Source: an uncultured Pelagibacteraceae bacterium
GTDB lineage: Bacteria > Pseudomonadota > Alphaproteobacteria > Pelagibacterales > Pelagibacteraceae
Direction of reading: 5' to 3'
Assembly: GCA_902636075.1 (NCBI GenBank)
Contig: CACPQM010000003.1
Location: 1 to 64,000 of the forward strand
DNA: 64,000 nucleotides
Part shown: positions 60,224 to 64,000 of the stretch, piece by piece
Position numbering within the stretch: the first letter of the stretch is position 1
Layout: every line of letters starts with the position of its first letter
Made by a program: the position numbers and the translations under genes
Notes under the pieces: generated by a model
Database searches by the model: none
Told to the model about the DNA's origin: nothing
The model's input: the letters and a program-made list of their open reading frames with translations, nothing else

Positions 60224-61343
60224 AATAAAAACCACACATGTTGGGAGTTTGCCTAGATCAAATGAACTCTCAAGCCTTTTAGCTTTAAAAGATAATAGGG
60301 AAAAAATAAGCATAAAAAAATTTGATAAAGTTGTGAGAAATAATGTTTTAGATGTTGTAAAAAAACAAATTAATACCGGCATAGATATAGTAAGCGACGG
60401 AGAAATGTCAAAAATAAGTTATGCTACATACATTAAAGATAGAGTTGATGGTTTTTCAGGTGAAAGTGAAAGAAGAGCTCCAAAAGATTTAGATGATTTT
60501 CCATCTTTTAAAAAAAAACTTATTCTATCTGGTGGAACTCCAACTTATCAAAGACCTTGTTGCACAAGTGAATTAAAAATAAAAGATAATGTTTCAATTA
60601 ACAAAGATATTATTAATTTTAAAGAAGCATTAAAAAAAAGTTCTCATAGTGAGGGATTTATAAATTCTCCATCACCAGGGGTAATTTGTAATTTTCTGCC
60701 TAATAAATTTTATAAAAATGATGATGAATATTTAGAAAAGCTCTCAGATATTATGAAATTTGAATATAAAAAAATCATTGATAGTGGACTGTCTCTACAA
60801 ATTGATTGTCCTGATCTCGCTCTATCTAGACATATGATTTACAAAAATATTTCAGAACAAGATTTTTTAAAGAGAGCAAATAAACATGTTGAGGTTTTAA
60901 ATAAATCATTAGAAAATATTGATCCATCTAAAGTAAGAATGCACATTTGTTGGGGAAATTATGAAGGACCTCATACTCACGATATTGGATTGAATAAAAT
61001 TATCGATATAGCTTTTAAGGCCAATGTGAGCAAATATTTGATAGAGTCTGCTAACCCTAGGCATGCTCATGAATGGGAGGTATTTGAGAACATAAAACTA
61101 CCAAAAGACAAAATCATTATCCCTGGCGTCATAGAGTCCACAAGTAATTTTATTGAACATCCAGATGTTGTAAAACATAGAATTCTTGCCTTTTCCAGAG
61201 TAGTAGACCCTGACCAATTAATGGCTGGAACTGATTGTGGATTTAGCACTTTTGCTGGTTTTGGAAATGTTGATGAAAACATAGTTTATAAAAAACTAGA
61301 GTCACTTGTGGTCGGATCTGGACTTGCGTCAAAAGTGATTTAA
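60216..61343 (+). CDS. MetE-like (cobalamin-independent methionine synthase core) methyltransferase family protein
   Basis: A 375-residue zinc-dependent barrel related to the catalytic half of MetE and to epoxyalkane:coenzyme M transferase. The entry THVGSLPR is the family hallmark, and the zinc ligands can be placed as His243 and Cys245 (MHICWGN), a glutamate near 277 (IESANP) and Cys341 (GTDCGF). It moves a methyl or alkyl group to or from a thiol. Full-length methionine synthase is excluded by length. It overlaps the SnoaL-like stop by 8 bases; a terminator hairpin starts in its own last codons. Confidence 0.85.
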   Translation: MVKIKTTHVGSLPRSNELSSLLALKDNREKISIKKFDKVVRNNVLDVVKKQINTGIDIVSDGEMSKISYATYIKDRVDGFSGESERRAPKDLDDFPSFKKKLILSGGTPTYQRPCCTSELKIKDNVSINKDIINFKEALKKSSHSEGFINSPSPGVICNFLPNKFYKNDDEYLEKLSDIMKFEYKKIIDSGLSLQIDCPDLALSRHMIYKNISEQDFLKRANKHVEVLNKSLENIDPSKVRMHICWGNYEGPHTHDIGLNKIIDIAFKANVSKYLIESANPRHAHEWEVFENIKLPKDKIIIPGVIESTSNFIEHPDVVKHRILAFSRVVDPDQLMAGTDCGFSTFAGFGNVDENIVYKKLESLVVGSGLASKVI

Positions 61344-61354
61344 AAATCACTTTT
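61331..61354 (+). terminator. Terminator overlapping the MetE-like stop codon
   Basis: AAAAGTGATT and AATCACTTTT form a 10-bp stem with a TAAA loop that contains the stop codon, followed by a T-rich tail. It separates the enzyme genes from the binding-protein gene, which therefore probably has its own promoter. Confidence 0.65.
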
Positions 61355-61422
61355 ATTAAACAATCCTTAAATATATAGTTTTTGTTTAGAATAATTATAA
61401 ACAACCAAAAAAGAGAGATAAT

Positions 61423-62649
61423 ATGAAAAAAATACTATTAACTTTATTGTTCATACTTTTTGGAACAACTACATATGCTGATGGGCATTGCAGTAAACCA
61501 AGTGGTTCAATAAATATTTTAGCAAATGATTTTCCAGCATTAAGAACTTTTGTAGAAACAGCTAAAGGATGTAAGGGTAGTGCAGATTTTAAGGTTACTC
61601 ACTCATCTGAGCATAACAAAATAGCTGTTCCTGCTTTGACTGCAAACCCTTCTGAGTTTTCAGCAAGAATTGCAGCTAATAGTTCTATAGTGCCTTTGAT
61701 GAACCAGGATTTAATTAGACCTATGGATGATCTAGTTAAAAAATATGGAAAAGGAATTCAAGACTCACAATTAATTACAATAGATGGAAAAGTAATGGCT
61801 GTTGCTTTTATGGCCAATACTCAACATCTATATTATAGAGAAGATGTTCTAAAAGAATTAGGTATACCTGTACCTAAAACTTACGAAGAAGTTGTTGCTG
61901 CATCTGAAAAAATAAGAGCATCAGGTAAAATGCAACATCCTTATGCAGCTGCATATAAAGCTGGATGGAATTTAGCTGAGGAATTTGTAAATATGTTCAT
62001 AGGTCATGGTGGTGAATTTTTTAAAGCTGGTACTGCTGAGCCAAATATAAATAATGCAAAAGGTGTAGCTACATTAAACATGCTAAAAAAATTAGCTAGT
62101 TTGAGTAACCCTGATTATCTCACTCATGACAGTGAAGCTATTAAAGTTGAATGGGAATCTGGAAAAGTTGCGCTTATGACATTATGGGCATCAAGATCAG
62201 GAACTTTATTAGATGATGAAGGAGATGCAAAAATTACCGCAGCCACCAAATTAACTGGACCAGCAACTGTTGGTGGAGGAAATATTCCAGCTGCAACATT
62301 ATGGTGGGATGGATTTACTTTAGCAAAAAATAGATCTGACAGTGATGCAGAAGCATCTTTTATTGCTCTAGCTCATGCTGCTTCAAACAAGAAAATGGTT
62401 GCAGATGCAGCCGACCAAGCTGTTTGGTTGGTTGAAGGCTTTGTGCCAGGACCAAAATCTATTGGTGTGATTGAAGCTGTTAAAATGGGGGCGAAACCTT
62501 ATCCAATGTTACCTCAAATGGGTTTAATGCATGGTGCATTAGGAAGTGAAATAGTTGAATTCTTGCAGGGTAAAGAGTCTGCGGAACAAGCACTAAAAGA
62601 TGTCGAGGCTGCTTACATAAGTAAAGCTAAAGAACAAGGCTTTCTATAA
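61423..62649 (+). CDS. ABC transporter substrate-binding protein (sugar-type, family 1)
   Basis: A 408-residue periplasmic binding protein of the MalE/UgpB type. Residues 1-19 are a signal peptide (TTYADG). The mature start carries cysteines (HCSKP, KGCKG), the hinge region contains MANTQHLYYREDVLKELGIPVPKTYEE, a typical family-1 motif, and the C-terminal lobe has TLWWDGFTLAKN. An AGAGAG ribosome site precedes the ATG. It delivers solute to the permeases that follow, with a hairpin in between. The ligand is unknown; the associated enzymes do not resemble sugar catabolism. Confidence 0.9.
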   Translation: MKKILLTLLFILFGTTTYADGHCSKPSGSINILANDFPALRTFVETAKGCKGSADFKVTHSSEHNKIAVPALTANPSEFSARIAANSSIVPLMNQDLIRPMDDLVKKYGKGIQDSQLITIDGKVMAVAFMANTQHLYYREDVLKELGIPVPKTYEEVVAASEKIRASGKMQHPYAAAYKAGWNLAEEFVNMFIGHGGEFFKAGTAEPNINNAKGVATLNMLKKLASLSNPDYLTHDSEAIKVEWESGKVALMTLWASRSGTLLDDEGDAKITAATKLTGPATVGGGNIPAATLWWDGFTLAKNRSDSDAEASFIALAHAASNKKMVADAADQAVWLVEGFVPGPKSIGVIEAVKMGAKPYPMLPQMGLMHGALGSEIVEFLQGKESAEQALKDVEAAYISKAKEQGFL

Positions 62650-62658
62650 AATAAATAT

Positions 62659-62685
62659 TTAAGTGGGGATTTTATCCCCACTTAA
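62659..62685 (+). terminator. Hairpin between the binding-protein and first permease genes
   Basis: TTAAGTGGGGAT and ATCCCCACTTAA form a perfect 12-bp stem with a 3-base loop, 10 bp after the binding-protein stop. There is no U-tract, so it is more likely to protect the upstream mRNA end than to terminate fully. Confidence 0.75.
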
Positions 62686-62691
62686 TAGTAA

Positions 62692-63720
62692 ATGCCAAAT
62701 AAAACTTTTTTCTGGTTTTTTTTGCCAACTGGTTTGGCAATGATACTATTTATTGGGCTCCCGATAATATCTACTGGTATTCAATCTTTTTATGCTCAAC
62801 ATGATCAAGTAGTAAAAGAGGTAAAAAAATGTGATCCTTTTGGCTGTACTGTTTCAATTGTTGTTGACCAAGAAGCAACATCCGTAATAAGAGATGAGAG
62901 GCCATTGGGAAAATTTAATGGACTCGGAACATATGTTGATAGAAACCATTTAGCAATTGAACAAATATCAGAATTTTGGGATGAGACTGACACCTTTGGA
63001 GATTTTATTGACCAAGTTACAAATTTACCTTTTTACAAAGCACTTTTGTTTACTTTAACTTACTGTTTGTTTGTAACTCCAAATGTTTTATTATTAGGTT
63101 TCATCATAGCATTAAGTTTAAATGCAATATCAAGAAAAATAAGAGGCCCACTAATATTTGGTACAATATTGCCAATGATAGTTACCCCTTTAGTTGGATC
63201 ACTTGTTCTATTCTGGATGATTGATGCAGAGGGTATTATTGGTGCAAATTTACAATTAATTATGGAAGATCCATACCTATCATTGAAATCTTCTAGAACA
63301 CTTACTTGGATAACAATAATAATTTATGGAGTCTGGCATCATTCACCTTTTGCTTTTGTGGTTTTTTATGCAGCTTTACAAACAGTACCTCAAGAACCAG
63401 TTGAAGCAGCAATAATTGATGGAGCATCAAGATACCAAAGAATTAGACACATTGTTCTACCACATATTTATCCAGTTGTTACTTTTGTAGCTTTAATATC
63501 GTTAATGGATAATTTTAGAGTCTTTGAACCAATAATTGGTTTTAGTGCTGAAGGAAGTGCACAGTCTTTATCTTGGTTAATTTACGATAATTTAGTTAAT
63601 GAGGAAGTAATTTTATTTGGATCAGCAGCGGCAACCTCAATGATGACTATAATTGGAATTGCTATTTTGCTTGCACCAGTATTAATCAGAACATGGAAAG
63701 AGTTTAGGACTGCAAGATAA
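62692..63720 (+). CDS. ABC transporter permease (MalF-like)
   Basis: A 342-residue permease with six predicted helices. Helix 1 is at about residues 7-27; an unusually long extracytoplasmic loop with two cysteines (KKCDPFGCTV) follows to about residue 115; the other helices are between 118 and 335. The EAA loop EAAIIDGASRYQRIRHIVLP is intact near residue 235. It pairs with the second permease that overlaps its stop by one base and presumably with the ATPase at 56.1-57.2 kb. Confidence 0.92.
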   Translation: MPNKTFFWFFLPTGLAMILFIGLPIISTGIQSFYAQHDQVVKEVKKCDPFGCTVSIVVDQEATSVIRDERPLGKFNGLGTYVDRNHLAIEQISEFWDETDTFGDFIDQVTNLPFYKALLFTLTYCLFVTPNVLLLGFIIALSLNAISRKIRGPLIFGTILPMIVTPLVGSLVLFWMIDAEGIIGANLQLIMEDPYLSLKSSRTLTWITIIIYGVWHHSPFAFVVFYAALQTVPQEPVEAAIIDGASRYQRIRHIVLPHIYPVVTFVALISLMDNFRVFEPIIGFSAEGSAQSLSWLIYDNLVNEEVILFGSAAATSMMTIIGIAILLAPVLIRTWKEFRTAR

Positions 63721-64000
63721 TGGAATATGGATTAGACAAAAGATCAAATGCGTTAAAAACATTTAATACAACTTTTATAATCATTTGGTTGTTAATTGCA
63801 TGCTTCCCATTTATTTGGACTTTTTGGGGATCTTTTAAGGTAAGAGCAGATTTTTTTTCAAGAGCAGATTGGTGGTACGCAATTTCTGCATTTAATACCC
63901 TAATAGAAACTGGGGGACAATTTACATCAAATGCTTACTCTGAGGCTTGGACTGAAGGTGAGTTTTGGAAAGCTTCAAGAAATACTATAATAGTAACAGT
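63720..64000 (+). CDS. ABC transporter permease (MalG-like), partial at right edge
   Basis: The first 93 codons of the second permease are present; the rest lies beyond the window. The ATG shares its A with the TAA stop of the preceding permease. A first membrane helix at residues 18-37 (FIIIWLLIACFPFIWTFWGS) and the following FKVRADFF match MalG-type permeases, as does the late FWKASRNTIIVT, the typical entry of helix 2. It completes the importer of the 56-64 kb module. Confidence 0.88.
   Translation, partial: MEYGLDKRSNALKTFNTTFIIIWLLIACFPFIWTFWGSFKVRADFFSRADWWYAISAFNTLIETGGQFTSNAYSEAWTEGEFWKASRNTIIVT

Noticed and set aside
1-64000. CRISPR array or insertion sequence
   Set aside because: No regularly spaced repeats, Cas-like proteins, transposases or terminal inverted repeats of IS type were seen by eye.

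Overview
The window is about 30% G+C, very densely packed, with gene pairs that overlap by a few bases, intergenic gaps mostly under 100 bp, and many short membrane or exported proteins. Together with the gene content (TPP-riboswitch-controlled ThiV-type symporter, Xsc, AprABM, TRAP and ABC osmolyte importers, a small tRNA-associated island) this points to a streamlined marine alphaproteobacterium of the SAR11 group (Pelagibacterales, Candidatus Pelagibacter-like). This is inferred from content and composition; no search was run.

Layout. 1-4.6 kb: sulfatase (cut by the left edge), mtnA, a PhyH-type dioxygenase and mtnP in one minus-strand operon, with apt divergent: 5'-methylthioadenosine salvage. 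4.6-7.7 kb: a tRNA-Met(CAT) gene and, on its 5' side, a very small (about 2.55 kb) integrated element bounded by a 56-bp direct repeat of the 5' part of that tRNA; it carries a tyrosine recombinase and two unrecognised exported proteins. 7.7-14.7 kb: glycosyltransferase, GST-fold protein, TRAP transporter dctPQM, an unusual exported helical protein and a fatty acid desaturase. 14.7-22.9 kb: sulfonate dissimilation and sulfite handling (xsc, suyAB, tauE, aprABM). 23-32 kb: HIT protein, pabABC-like folate branch, MFS carrier, metC, mnmA, cysQ, recX and small proteins. 32.6-37.9 kb: ammonium transporter, HU, RseP, thiV with TPP riboswitch, thioredoxin-like protein. 37.9-41.7 kb: LolD/FtsX-like exporter and tesA. 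41.7-48.2 kb: ald, tpa and tauABC. 48-55 kb: epoxide-hydrolase-like protein, MDH2-family dehydrogenase, SMR-like protein, a two-HTH regulator, BASS transporter, pta and hpsN. 55-64 kb: an uncharacterised catabolic module with an ABC importer, cupin, two SnoaL-like proteins and a MetE-like methyltransferase.

How the genes work together. Much of the window serves C2/C3 organosulfonate use. TauABC imports taurine; Tpa and Ald convert it to sulfoacetaldehyde while recycling alanine and releasing ammonium; Xsc cleaves sulfoacetaldehyde to sulfite and acetyl phosphate; Pta makes acetyl-CoA. In parallel HpsN oxidises dihydroxypropanesulfonate (DHPS) to sulfolactate, which SuyAB splits to pyruvate and sulfite. 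Sulfite is then exported (TauE) or oxidised to APS by AprAB with the AprM anchor. The genes lie in three blocks about 20-30 kb apart rather than in one operon.

The most unusual structure is the mini-island at tRNA-Met. It sits on the 5' side of the gene, so the element supplies the 5' two-thirds of the tRNA and apparently its promoter, and leaves the native promoter driving a truncated tRNA copy. Other notable points are a repeated AGTGTC-(5/6)-TGGGTC motif before the two-HTH regulator, a very large TauC, an SMR-like protein without the key glutamate, a 27-residue highly basic protein, and hairpins between the binding-protein and membrane-protein genes of all three transport operons.
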